A stretch of 64,000 nt of DNA from Siphonodentalium dalli (GCA_032622095.1 CP136064.1:177026247-177090246); one strand, 5' to 3'; shown: positions 47,056-57,663, numbered from the stretch's first letter. The notes: generated from the letters alone by a model not told the origin. Numbers and translations: made by a program.

Positions 47056-48663
47056 TTGAAATCTCACCTGAAATTCATCACGGATGCGCTTTCGAAACGC
47101 ATTATCCCGAAAGGATTTAGAATAAAGTGGACGCCTGCTTTGGACATGAGTGAATATTACATTCATCAGTGCAACAAACTTCGAGAGGATGCTTCACACA
47201 GACTAATGAATGTCATGCTTAGAGCAGTTGAGGTTAAATGTGAGCAGCTGGAGAATGAACTTACCGAATTCAAAATGAGTACACAGGTGAGCATTAGCGA
47301 TATAAACAACTTCATATCCCGTAAAAGTAGTGAAATGGCGGAAATAAAGAGAAGAAAAATGAACTATCTCAGCGTAAATTCGAGGAATATTAAATATAGC
47401 CGGAAGGGTTTCAATAATGGTGATGACACTTCCCATATATTAACTGTTGGAAATACGCCAAATAGAAATGAACCAGGCACGTTCGACTGGTTTTCCATGT
47501 CACCCACAGTTAAAACACTAACTGAGCCCGAGAATCTTAACAGGTCAATGCAGGACAATTATATCTGTTCGAGTGGAGAAACTAATAAATGTGATGAGAA
47601 CAAAATGCATACGGACATAACATCGGTTGTTACTAACATCTCATCATACGATTTGACAAGTGCACAAGAAACTATTCTCTCAAAGGGCCTTAAATTTATA
47701 CCGACACGGAAGAAGATAGACCATGATAGATTAATGGCAGACCTTGCAGAGTGGGAGAGGAGAATGAGAATTCGTGAATTCTTCGCTGATAAAGGAGACA
47801 CTTCTCTCAAGGATAATGAATTACAAGAAATGAAATTCAAGGTAAAAGAGGAAAGCACTTTCACACCACCGGCCGGGAGGGACCCTGCACTAGATACTTA
47901 TATAACGCTAGTAAAGTGGGATATAATGGCGAAAGTAGATGAACATCCGACGTGCAACATTACTATGGATGAACGTATGGCTATTCGTGAACTGGAACAG
48001 AATAAGGATATCATTATTCGACCGGCAAATAAAGGTTCCGGAATTGTCATTCAGGATCAAATCGATTATACCGGGAAGCTTCGCATTGAAATGACAGGTA
48101 GTAACTCGTATGTGGAAACAGATGGTGACAGGACGGATACATCAATCAAAAATGTTTATAAAATGATCAACAAAATGGATAAAGCAAATGTGATATCGGG
48201 TGAACATAAAAAATATATGACACCCAGATATTCCAAGTCAGGAAAACTGAAAGGGAACCCTAAACTGCATAAAGCTGGTGCTCCGTATCGGACTATCGTA
48301 AGTGGATTGGGCACACCAACAGAAAGGATTGCCGAGGTGGCGGAAAATGAACTGACTGAATATGTAGTTAGTTCACCTAGTTATATTAAAGACATAACGC
48401 ACTTTCTCAATAAAATAGAGGCGGTGAATAGTGTACCTGATAACGCCAGATTATTTTGTTTCGATGTGTGCAAACTATACCCATCAGTACCGAGGAAGGA
48501 GGCTTTTGACGCATGTAAGGAGGCGTTAGATTCGAGAAGTAATCCGTTAATCCCTACAGAGTATGTCCTGCAGATGATAGAAACAGTGCTCGATAACAAA
48601 AACTTTTCTTTGGGAGACAAACATTATGTTCAGAGTGAGGGAGTATCAATCGGACATGCGTAA
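47053..48663 (+). CDS. PLE reverse transcriptase, N-terminal and core part
   Basis: The open frame runs from 46999, but the first 18 codons are antisense of the inverted arm. The Met at 47053 sits at the junction, so I take it as the start (about 536 residues). The N-terminal block ALSKRIIPKGFRIKWTPALD and the segment LSKGLKFIPTRKK fit PLE proteins. RT signatures follow: RPANKGSGIVI, KGNPKLHKAGAPYRTIVSG, FCFDVCKLYPSVPR (motif A, with the catalytic Asp in FDV), and a partial motif B at EGVSIG. The frame then ends early at GHA-stop. A PLE RT normally continues without a break through the YIDD box and into the endonuclease. PLE proteins copy RNA at a target 3' end in the nucleus. Confidence 0.85.
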   Translation: MLKSHLKFITDALSKRIIPKGFRIKWTPALDMSEYYIHQCNKLREDASHRLMNVMLRAVEVKCEQLENELTEFKMSTQVSISDINNFISRKSSEMAEIKRRKMNYLSVNSRNIKYSRKGFNNGDDTSHILTVGNTPNRNEPGTFDWFSMSPTVKTLTEPENLNRSMQDNYICSSGETNKCDENKMHTDITSVVTNISSYDLTSAQETILSKGLKFIPTRKKIDHDRLMADLAEWERRMRIREFFADKGDTSLKDNELQEMKFKVKEESTFTPPAGRDPALDTYITLVKWDIMAKVDEHPTCNITMDERMAIRELEQNKDIIIRPANKGSGIVIQDQIDYTGKLRIEMTGSNSYVETDGDRTDTSIKNVYKMINKMDKANVISGEHKKYMTPRYSKSGKLKGNPKLHKAGAPYRTIVSGLGTPTERIAEVAENELTEYVVSSPSYIKDITHFLNKIEAVNSVPDNARLFCFDVCKLYPSVPRKEAFDACKEALDSRSNPLIPTEYVLQMIETVLDNKNFSLGDKHYVQSEGVSIGHA

Positions 48664-49416
48664 ATGGGACCAGTCTCTCATTACGTTCGAACAGCAGCCA
48701 TATATGTATGGTCGGTATATTGACGACGGATTTGGGATATGGACTGGTAGTGTAGATGCTCATTCCATTCACCCAAATATTAAAGTTGAACTGCGACATC
48801 ACGACAAATGTATTGAATTTTTTGGACATATACGTGAAAATTGATAACGGTAAAATATATACAGATCTGTACAAGAAACCGACAGATAACCAACTATACC
48901 TGTACGATAGTTCGGATCACCCATCGCACACGAAAAGGTCAGTGGTATATTTCCTTGGATTGAGAATTAAGCGGATATGCACTCGGGGAAGAAGACTATA
49001 AACGACACCGCATGGAGCTGAAAGAGCAACTGAGGAGACGAGGCTACAGTTGTAGTTTTATTGAGAGGGAATTGAGCAAAAGAGACTTACTGAAACGAGA
49101 GGAGTTGTTGACGGGGAGGAGACAGCGGAAGGAGAACAACCGGGTACCCTTAGTAACAACATTATCAAAAGGACTACCAGACCTGCCAATGATAACGAGG
49201 AAGTATATGGGAGCATTACACGAATCAGATCGGACGAAGAAAGTCTTTGATTCTCCCCCTTTAATATCGTATCGGAGAGACAACAACTTGGGTGATATAA
49301 TTAATGGTACACAGGAAGACTGCTAAAGCAGTCCGTACTACAAACAACCTGTGCACAGATCATTGCAAAGTGTGCAAGATAATAATCACGGATCCCATCA
49401 AATCGACGGACTTGAT
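48664..49416 (+). pseudogene. PLE RT C-terminal part and linker, frameshifted
   Basis: The region holds RYIDDGFGIWTGS (catalytic YIDD, motif C, about 48711), AHSIHPNIKVELRHHDKCIE, then in the next frame KIDNGKIYTDLYKKPTDNQL (motif D/E area) and LGLRIKRIC. In another frame follow MELKEQLRRRGYSCSFIERE and TRKYMGALHESDRTKKVFDS. At least three frame changes occur (near 48663, 48830 and 49000), plus a deletion between EGVSIG and WDQSL where the RT should have about 15 more residues. A last shift near 49305 breaks the linker that is intact in the left arm (DILVHRKTAKA). Confidence 0.8.
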
Positions 49417-49423
49417 TAATTAG

Positions 49424-49765
49424 TACAAAGTGGCACATAACGCTAAATATGATTGTAGGAACGTCGTATATGCCCTAATTTGTGACAAGTGTTCGTGTAC
49501 GGTGTATGTGGGAGAAACATCACGGCAACTGAAAGAAAGAGTTACAGAACATATGCGAGACATTCGGCTGCACCCAGATAAGCCGGTGTATGACCATTTC
49601 AATACAAATGGACATTCACTTCTAGATATGGCGGTAGCTGTGTTGGAGTATGCTAGTGGGAGTCGCTACTTCAGACTTATAAAAGAGAATGGTTGGATAC
49701 GCCGACTAGGAACGTGCTACGGTGTTGGATTTAACACTAAAATCAACAACGTTGGCGTCAATTAA
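49424..49765 (+). CDS. PLE GIY-YIG endonuclease domain
   Basis: About 110 residues: NVVYALICDKC, VYVGETSRQLKERVTEHMRD, IRLHPDKPVYDHFNTNGHSL, SRYFRLIKENGWIRRLGTCY and GVGFNTKINN. VVY...VYVGET is the GIY-YIG core. The Arg in RQLKERV and the His in TEHM are at the places of the family's catalytic Arg and second-helix residues. In PLEs this domain nicks the target and is fused to the RT. Here a TAG at 49421-49423 separates it from the linker ending STDLIN, and the same stop is present in the left arm. It might still be translated from the Met at 49430, but alone it could not mobilise the element. Confidence 0.82.
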   Translation, partial: YKVAHNAKYDCRNVVYALICDKCSCTVYVGETSRQLKERVTEHMRDIRLHPDKPVYDHFNTNGHSLLDMAVAVLEYASGSRYFRLIKENGWIRRLGTCYGVGFNTKINNVGVN

Positions 49766-49900
49766 TTTGGCTTGAAATGAAATCGATCACTAACGTACAT
49801 GACGTCAGGTAAACAAACTCAATGAACGTCCGTTATTCGTCTTGTATTTACGAATGAGTTGATGTCAGAGCAACATGTAGACTTTACTGTGTTAATCGTT

Positions 49901-49920
49901 TTCCACCGACGAAGGCCTAT
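49901..49920 (+). ncRNA. Hammerhead ribozyme remnant (PLE right arm), half deleted
   Basis: TTCCA, CCGACGA, then AGGCCTAT, after which the sequence jumps directly to the shared AAATCATTTTATAT end. The stem II return strand, GAAA and stem III are lost. Its GGCC is the partner expected for the GGCC kept in the left arm. Confidence 0.5.
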
Positions 49921-50311
49921 AAATCATTTTATATCAATGACAATTGGTCCCTTTATCTGGACTTTATACATATACTTATTCTGATTTAGGCTGCGTTTAC
50001 ACTGTGTATAGATCTGTATACAGATATGTATGAAGTCACGTGTCGTGCATTACTGTCATCACAACATGATGACTTCGTCAAAAGAAGAATTATGTGACTA
50101 TTATTGTTTAAAGCTGTGATCATATAGGAGTGCCCTATTGCTATTCTAAACATTTGTGGAAGGATACTATCGGACAAATTGTTTTTGATCAAAATGAATC
50201 AGCATAAAAATCAATCACCTATTTTCGTAGCATTTGAACAACTTACATCCAGTGTGACGTAGTCACTAATGTCATATTGCTTCTGTACACCACTGTATGT
50301 AGTGATAAACA

Positions 50312-51223
50312 TTGTTAGTGACAATCATCAAAATCTATATTGTGCTGCTTAAATACCATGCAGAATCAAATACATCTGAGCTGGCACGGACCCCTGTAAC
50401 TAGTCTTACAAAAAAGCTGTCAAAGCTGTCAAAGCTCAACAGGTACTTAGATCACACTGAGAGAATCTGTCCAAAAGGAACAAAGACCTACAAACCAGTA
50501 GTCTTTGGGGACAGCAAAGTAGGTTACCTGAAAGAAGTTTGTAATAGAGAGGATAGCGTCGAAACATCAATTAGCTGGCACACAGAAACAGGAGCTAACT
50601 CCATCAGAACAAACAGTTGGCTCAGGAGAAACATCGAAAAGATTTTGAGAGAATCAACAGATCTTCCTGTTCACTTTTACCTATGGACATGCACGTGTGA
50701 TCTCACCACCCTGTGAAACCACGGATTCTCATCACTAAATCTAAATATAACTGTCGACGAAATCATTAGACGATACCAACAAGTAGTCGACACTGTTCGG
50801 AAACACCACAGAGCTCAAATCACCATTCTAGAGACTCCAGTTTATTCAATAAACGGATGGAATAAATCTGTCATAAGCAAAACCAGCGATAGACACCAGA
50901 GAAATCCAAGAAGGTATCCAACCATACCCAAGCTTCCAAACATTGGAAACCAAGACGATCAGCTTACAAACCTCACCCGCAACTTAAATAAAGCGGTCAA
51001 GGACCTAAATAGGGGCATAGGATCTCGCTCACCAGAATTCTCTTGTGACATGTCTAGAACATCAAAGCAAAAAGTCAGAAACCAAGGACCAAACGCCAGA
51101 CGCACAGTGTACAAATATTCATTTGGCCCAACTAAAGACGGAATCCACCCAGACACCACCTTGAGCAAAGTTTGGCTGAGGAAGATACGAAACCGCATGG
51201 CAAATGACTGCTGGAGAATATAG
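50312..51223 (+). pseudogene. CR1-like ORF1, SGNH-esterase domain, one stop
   Basis: A single reading frame of 303 codons interrupted only by TGA at 50714-50716. PVVFGDSKVGYL has the SGNH block I Ser (GDS at residues 66-68). LWTCTCDLTTL sits where the block III region lies, and KDGIHPDTTLSKVWLRKI (Asp276, His279) matches block V, the catalytic Asp-x-x-His. In CR1-like elements this esterase-like ORF1 is thought to help the ribonucleoprotein meet lipid membranes or act in RNP formation; its exact role is unsettled. The stop lies between the block III and block V regions. The start at 50312 is simply the first Met; translation may begin elsewhere. Confidence 0.78.
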
Positions 51224-51533
51224 CATGTGTTTCTCAACTGAGTTGTGTGGGCTTGACCGCGCTACTCCAGGGTGTCAGAGTGTGTGGGCTAGACCGCGCT
51301 GTGCTGACACGAAACCATGCTACATTCAACATGCACAAAGAAGAAGAGAAAGATCAAGTAAGCGTATGACCCTGCTGCATATGCTAGCCATCTGCATCAT
51401 CTTTTCTACAATTAGAAATGTTATACTAGGGACACCTCACATGAATGTCACTGTAAGCTATATGTGTGTAGCAAATTTCAGACTGAAGTTCCAGAAGAAA
51501 CCAAACACCACAGCCACAAAACCAACTATATAA

Positions 51534-54500
51534 CAACATAGATCATCGTCACTCATACTCCTACTGTTAATTATCGCAGGGATTGAACCAAACCCCGGTC
51601 CAAGGAAAAAGGAAATATCAGTATACCCGTGTGGGTTCTGTGAAATTGGAGTCACCTGGGAAACAAAGGGAGTTTGCTGCGACGAATGTGATGTATGGTA
51701 TCATCGATCATGCCTGGACGTCTGCACAAGCGAATTCGACCAACTAGAGAACAGTTATATAAAGTGGTTCTGTCAACTATGTGACAGTCTAAATGTGGAC
51801 AGTTTTACCATTCACAGTTATGAAATAAGCTCCTCAATACACCTACAACCAGTGAGCGGATTAGAGTCAACATCTAACAGTACAACATCTTCGATCCTCT
51901 CCATACAAGCAGTCCAATCTCCTCGTTGGGTAAACCCATGGCTGTCAACCTATCGGGTAATATCTACCAACTAAACGAGAAAGAAAACCTCCGATTACTT
52001 ACAGTGAACTGCAGAAGTGTGCACAAGAATAAAGCCGAGTTAGAAACAGCTGCTGTCTAAACCAAACCTGACATAATACTGGGAACCGAATCTTGGCTAA
52101 AAGGTATCCGTCCCGGAAAACCTCCAGAACCAGATGCCATCAAATCCGCAGAAGTTTTTCCTGCCAACTATAAAGTCCTGCGAAATGACAGAGGTTCCAG
52201 AGGAGGCGGAGTATTTATTGCCACACACGAAGAGCTGATGGCTGTGGAACAGCTTGACCTCATTACCGACTGCGAATTGGAATGGGCGCTAGTAACAACA
52301 TCTAACAACAAATAATTCTACGTGGGAGTATTCTATATGGTACATAGAAACATGGAAGACATAACCAAATTGGAGACTTCCCTAGAGACTCTAGAACAAA
52401 AGGGATACAAAAACGTCATACTCGGCGGCGATTTCAATTGCCCCAACATCGACTGGGAGAAACTCTGCGTTTCACCCGGAGCAGCAGACACCGACATCCA
52501 GCGAGCGCTCCTAGATATGTGCATCCGACAGGGACTAACACAAGTCCACAGAAATACCACCGAGAAAACAATCTCCTTGACCTGATTCTGACAAACAATG
52601 CATCACTCATCAAGACCTCGCAGAGCATACCAGGTTTCTCCGACCATGACATGATTATCACCGATTGTCAGATAACACCATACCGGCAAGAGATAAGACA
52701 ACAAAGGAAGCGTTACACATTCAAACGTGCAGACTGGACCAGCCTATCCTTCGATATTAGCATCCTATCAGAAGAGATAAGAACACTTCCCTTAGATTCC
52801 AGCGTAAATACCATATGGGAGTCGTTCAGAGATGGAATCCGTAAACGTATGGACAAGCACATCCCTACGGCTGGTAGAAGACGGAAAAATCAGCTACCCT
52901 GGCTAAATCGGAGAATGATAAAAATGCTGAAGAGAAAAGCCAGACTCCACCAACGAGCGAAACAAACAAAATCATGGACAAAATATAATGAACTTCAAAA
53001 GATATGGTCGACGAGAGCTGAGACAAGCTGAATGGAATCATGTCAACACCATAGTAGAAGAGGGCTTGGCTGAAAATAACACCAAACCTTTTTGGAACTA
53101 CCTGAAAGCACGAAGAAGGGACAATATCGGGATAGCCCCATTGAAAGAAAACGGTAGCCTCACCAATGACCCAGAACGGAAGGCCGAAATTTTGAACAAC
53201 CAATTTCGATCAGTATTCACAAAGGACAGCACACACACCGATATAAAACTACCACCCAACAAACCAACAAAAGCAGACCTGGAAATGTCGAGACAGGGCG
53301 TGGAAAAACTTCTAAAAGACGTCAAACCAGGAAAGGCCTCCGGACCAGATGACATCCCCAACAAGGTCCTGAAAATGTGTGCAGAATCAATAGCACCAGG
53401 GTTGACATACATTTTCTACAAATCCCTGAAGTCTAGTGAACTACAACAGGATTGGTGAGATGCAAACACTGCACCCGTATACAAAAAATGAGATGTCCAC
53501 AAACCAGAAAATTATCGTCCCGCATCATTAACATCAGTTTCCTGCAAAATAATGGAACATATAGTTTGCCGCCACACACTGGACCACCTGGACAAACATA
53601 ACATCCTAACAAAGCTTAATCATGGATTCAAAAAAGGCTACTCGTGCGTCACACAGCTCTTAACAACAACTGAGGACCTACTAGCTTCACATGACAAGAA
53701 ATTGCAGACAGATGTAGCAATCCTCGATTTCTCAAAAGCTTTCGACGCGGTTCCACACAACAAACTACTGCAGAAACTTGAAAACTACGGGATCGAAAGT
53801 AACATCCAAAATTGGTTGACATCCTTCCTGACCAAAAGGCGCATGCGGGTCGCAGTCGACGGAACCTACTCCTCGTATGTTCCAGTTGAATCAGGTGTTC
53901 CTCAGGGCACTCTATTAGGACCTCTGCTGTTCATTGTACACGCCAACGACCTACCAAACTGCGTCAAATCCCAAATACGACTCTTCGCAGATGACTGCCT
54001 CATATACCGCAACATCACAAGGCAAGAAGACCACAAGCTCCTCCAAGACGACCTAAAATCACTTGAAAAATGAGCAAGTGCATGGGGAATGCGTTTTAAC
54101 ACTTCAAAATGCTTCGTCGTGAGCACTCGGAATAAATCGTCGCACATGTACGAACTGAATAACGACATCCTTCAATCCGTGCATGATACACAATACCTTG
54201 GATTAACCATCACCGACGATTTATCTTGGTCAGCACATGTGAGGAAAATAACAAAAAAAGCAAACTGCATTCTGGGACTCCTCCGCAGAAACATTCGACA
54301 CGCGCCGTAGAAGTGCAAGAAGATAGCCTACATCGCCCTAGTCAGGCAGATACTATAATTTGGAGCTGCAGTTTGGGACCCACATGAACAGAAAGACATA
54401 ACATCATTAGAGAAAGTACAACGACGGGGCGCCATATTCATCAAAACAACTACAGACGAATGGGCGTCTCCGTAACAGACATGCTAAATGAACTGGAATT

Positions 54501-54915
54501 ACCATCACTTCAAGAAAGACGTCGAGAGATTAAGCTAACCCAGTTATATACGATAGTGAAGGGGATGGTGCCAGCTCTCAATGTAGACGACTTCCTGACA
54601 CAAAAAAAAGAAAGCAGAAAAATCGCTGCAACATCTTTCCCGGACTTTCTAACAAACAACATCGTCGAAAATGAGGTTTGTAATAACCAATGGCCGTTTC
54701 AACTCAGGCGTACTAGCTGCGACCAATACAAACACTCTTTTTTCGCTAAAACGACCATCGAATGGAACAAACTTGATGACTCTGTTGTGTGCGCCAGTGA
54801 TCCAGAGGATTTCTTAAGGGCACTCCGCAAGATCACTGTTCCTGGAGAATTCCATCCGTCGCAGCCTCCAGGATCAACTCTAAAAACAGAGACACCTTCC
54901 TCACCGTGCGCCTAA
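51534..54915 (+). pseudogene. CR1-like ORF2: 2A-like, PHD, APE endonuclease, RT
   Basis: The PHD finger (51621-51786) has CGFC, CCDEC, WYHRSC and WFCQLC. The APE-type endonuclease follows in another frame: LTVNCRSVHKNKAELE, PDIILGTESWL, GGDFNCPNIDW and GFSDHDMIITD carry the N, E, D-F-N and S-D-H catalytic signatures. The reverse transcriptase holds GKASGPDDIPNKVLK, ENYRPASLTSVSCKIMEHIV, FSKAFDAVPHNKLL, SGVPQGTLLGPLLF and LFADDCLIYR (catalytic FADD). The C-terminal part has ELELPSLQERRREIKLTQLY. Frameshifts lie near 51945, 52550, 53020 and 54450. In-frame stops are at 52058, 52313, 53456, 53489, 54071, 54308 and 54356. Upstream, the same frame is open from ATG 51204 to TAA 51531, overlapping the end of ORF1, so the true start may be 51204. 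Confidence 0.88.
51543..51602 (+). other. 2A-like motif after a hydrophobic stretch
   Basis: SSSLILLLLIIAGIEPNPGP ends in the E-x-N-P-G-P core of 2A ribosome-skipping sequences. The Asp normally three residues before that Glu-Pro context (D-x-E-x-N-P-G-P) is missing, probably a 3-base loss. 2A-like sequences at the ORF2 N-terminus of CR1/L2-clade elements from marine invertebrates are described. The preceding leucine-rich run resembles a signal sequence. Confidence 0.6.
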
Positions 54916-54940
54916 GGCCAGCATTGGCCCCTGCACGGAC

Positions 54941-54972
54941 ATCCTACAGATACAGATATCCTACAGATACAG
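54941..54972 (+). repeat. 3' terminal tandem repeat of the LINE
   Basis: ATCCTACAGATACAGAT is present once in full and once as 15 bases. CR1-clade LINEs end in short tandem repeats rather than poly-A, and this lies 26 bp after the ORF2 stop. Confidence 0.75.
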
Positions 54973-55198
54973 ACTAATAGTGAACGCGCGCTGACCAGTA
55001 CTCTGGTAATTGACAACTCACTACGAGTCGTTTCGGTTTAGGCCAGATATAAACATGGATCACCTATCAGTAGACAACAGCGATTTGGTATGTGCCGTGT
55101 CAGCATATATATATAGGTCTCCTGTTTGACACCATCTGGGCAGTGGCCATTTTGGATCGGTATGGAGTGGGTATCCATGCTACAACACCCTTTATTTG

Positions 55199-55540
55199 AC
55201 CAATTGTAGCAACATTTCCAACTGATGACAATTCCAATGACAATGTTGACCAAATGTAGGACAATATTGTTTTTTTTAAATTAACTCGCAGTTTTGACTG
55301 GCCACGGGGAGGAACCATGGCACTATCTTTCCATATAAGGTAGGAAATTATGCAAATATTGGTCCGAAAACAATATCCCCCCCCCCCAAATAAAATGTTT
55401 GAAAATCAAACTACAATATCATTTTCAACCTATTGTTGGTTTGGAAATTACAATTATGTTTTGTCAGGTATGAAATTTCCAACTGTTGAACATTTTGACC
55501 AAAGTTGGGGCGAGACACCCCCACCCCCCCCCCCCCCCAG
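55199..55540 (+). repeat. TTGGAAATTTCCAAC dispersed repeat, copy B
   Basis: Collinear with 45388-45750: AATGTTGACCAAATGTAGGA, GCAGTTTTGACTGGCCACG, TTATGCAAATATTGG, TTTGAAAATCAAACTACAA, TTTTCAACCTATTGTTGG and TGAAATTTCCAACTGTTGAA. C-rich runs occur at the same places. Confidence 0.75.
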
Positions 55541-56788
55541 GTTGACACATCCCTGTCCATCTTGAATATACGAAATACATCGGTTGAAATGACATCGAAA
55601 ACTGAAACACATTCGCCAAGCCCGAGTAACAATTATTCAAAACAGATTTCCTGTCGCAATGCTTCGGCGTTGACCGTGACGTATAGCGGACACGATTTTT
55701 GCTCACATGAACGAATACCGTTTTCTTTCTGTGTGCATTTCTATATCAACCCGTTCGCACTAGTCTGGTGTAGATCTGTGTATAGTTCTATAGCAGTGTA
55801 AATACACCCTTAGTTTCACACAATCTGCCGATAAATTGAGACTTGCCAACGCAGCAGTGTAAATCTGCCCAATATAAGATTTCGAAACCCTTAGCAACGA
55901 TCAAGTAATCAATATAAATTACTGGCTTCAGATGCAATTCAGTTGAACTTTTAAAAACACGCCCAATTATTCTGCCGACCGATTTTAGTGATTAAGTGAA
56001 ACAATTTTGACGTCGTGTTATGGATGCGCTCTGTTTTTTTGTGGGATACTTCCTTTCCTAATTACTCATTGATACTCAGTTCCCTTATAGGAAATGTTCA
56101 TGTAATAAGTACAAAAAAGCTGCCATATTGAACTTATCATAGGATATTCTTAACATTTCCGACCAACTAATAGAGATCCTGTTGCAATTGTATTCTCTTT
56201 TTGTCTACCGGTCGTCTGCTCATTTTCCCATTACATGAATAATACACCATTCCAATGAATACATTTATCACCAGTTGGGATAATTCATTTAGTAAAGAAA
56301 TGATTAAAATTACATTAACTTTGCAGTTTGGGAGAACTTTGTCCTGGTATGCGTGCATGATGTTCGACCTATAGCGACATGTCACGCAATAGCCGTATCC
56401 TTATATAGCGTAATATGTTCAGTGGAGCAAGCAAAAGCGCGTGAATTAATTTGCCGACAGCGATGGATCTCAATAAAACCCAAAGGAAAAAACGTCTGTT
56501 CTCAGTTCAGAACCATAGCACTTTTACATGAATGTGTGGATGACGAAAGCACTACATCGTAACTATGTTGACTAATAAAGTGAACTATGTTTGTACCAGC
56601 ATGTTTGATCACAGATTGTTGAACAACTATACGCCTTCGATAGCCGGAGTCATTGCGATAGCTTATTATACCATGTACACAGGGTTTTTTTGTTATTAAA
56701 ATCATTAGTCCACAGATACGTATTCTTATCAAATAAGGTTCATATCGGCCTTATCTCGTGGTGATTATGATTAATTACACTCCGTACG
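55541..56788. other. No feature seen
   Basis: AT-rich with short ORFs only. Confidence 0.35.
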
Positions 56789-57180
56789 CAAGGGTGTCTC
56801 GAAGTCATGAAAAACAAAGATAGATATATTTGAGAATACTTGTAAACACATAGCAGTAGTAACTCACCCACTGCCCCACTCCTTCAATCTCTTCTGCCTC
56901 AACTTAATGTTAGTAACTTGTTATTTTCATTCCCCCAAACTGTTCTCTTTAATTCAGCCTCTTGCCATACGCTCCTTCTACATACTATTCTGCATGCTTT
57001 TCTTTTCCGAGGAGATAACTTCAAATAAGCGGTGACCCGCTTGTTGTTAGATCCTCTTCACCCTCCTTTTCTTCTAACCTGTCATTTAATTTAACTCATA
57101 TTGTTCAATGTCTTATTTCATGTATACATGTATTAATTGAGGGTAGAAATAAATATTGTTTACACCAAGGGTGTCTCGAA
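56789..57180 (+). mobile_element. Short retro-insertion with 15-bp target-site duplication
   Basis: CAAGGGTGTCTCGAA is present at 56789-56803 and exactly again at 57166-57180. Between them are 362 bp ending in GTAGAAATAAATATTGTTTA, with a poly-A signal AATAAA at 57148-57153 a few bases before the 3' junction. This fits a 5'-truncated LINE 3' UTR or a SINE-like insert. No poly-A tail is present and no coding sequence is recognisable. Confidence 0.65.
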
Positions 57181-57663
57181 AGAGTGGACACTAATAGTAA
57201 TTTCGTGTATAAATTAGGTCAGTCATATATTTGTGTATTTGAGAAATACCAGATTCATAATGTATACAAACTATACGGCCCCACCACCTCACAGTTTTAA
57301 ACCACAATATAACACAAGAAACTAATCGTTTTGTACAAATATATATTATAGCATATAAACTGTCAACGGCAAAGTGTTCAACTGTGACCTTACTGGTGCG
57401 TTGTTGATGGTCAAGCGCTGTTGAAGCTGATAACACCCGTACCCTATGCGACGATAACAAAGTTGGTGATGAATTTCGTTATATGCTTGAATGCAAGAAT
57501 TTTAGAGAATTACGAAAACGATATTTGCCAAGATATATTTGCATAGATAGAATACAATTGTAATGAATAATATATTGAACTGACAGATTAGGCTGCTTAA
57601 CCTGCTTTGCGTAGATTATGTGCTTTTATCCGAATTATTAATCAGGTAATTAAGACTACTTGA
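57181..57663. other. No feature seen
   Basis: Short ORFs only, no recognised element. Confidence 0.35.

Larger units (their letters stand above)
46281..49939 (+). mobile_element. Penelope-like element (PLE) with inverted terminal copies
   Basis: Order on +: inverted copy of the element's own 3' end (46281-47055), reverse-transcriptase ORF (47053-48663), broken continuation with the YIDD box, linker, GIY-YIG endonuclease (49424-49765) and the 3' terminus. The outer arms 46281-47055 and 49158-49939 are reverse complements of each other over about 780 bp and end in ATATAAAATGATTTA. A partial extra copy at the 5' side, direct or inverted, is a known PLE trait. Hammerhead-ribozyme remnants lie in both arms. 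Frameshifts in the RT and a stop before the endonuclease show it is inactive. Confidence 0.9.
49158..49939 (+). repeat. PLE 3'-terminal copy (right arm)
   Basis: Reverse complement of 46281-47055 starting at AACATTATCAAAAGGACTAC. Differences are scattered substitutions and two indels, including a loss of about 26 bases inside the hammerhead and a short insertion carrying GGTAAACAAACTC near 49808. Confidence 0.85.
50312..54972 (+). mobile_element. CR1-like LINE, near full length, inactivated
   Basis: Order: ORF1 with SGNH-esterase-like motifs (50312-51223), then ORF2 with a 2A-like motif, PHD finger, AP endonuclease, reverse transcriptase and C-terminal domain (51534-54915), then a short 3' tandem repeat (54941-54972). 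Esterase and PHD domains are known accessory modules of CR1-like elements. About eight in-frame stops and four frameshifts are visible. The 5' end is uncertain, and no target-site duplication was identified. Confidence 0.9.
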
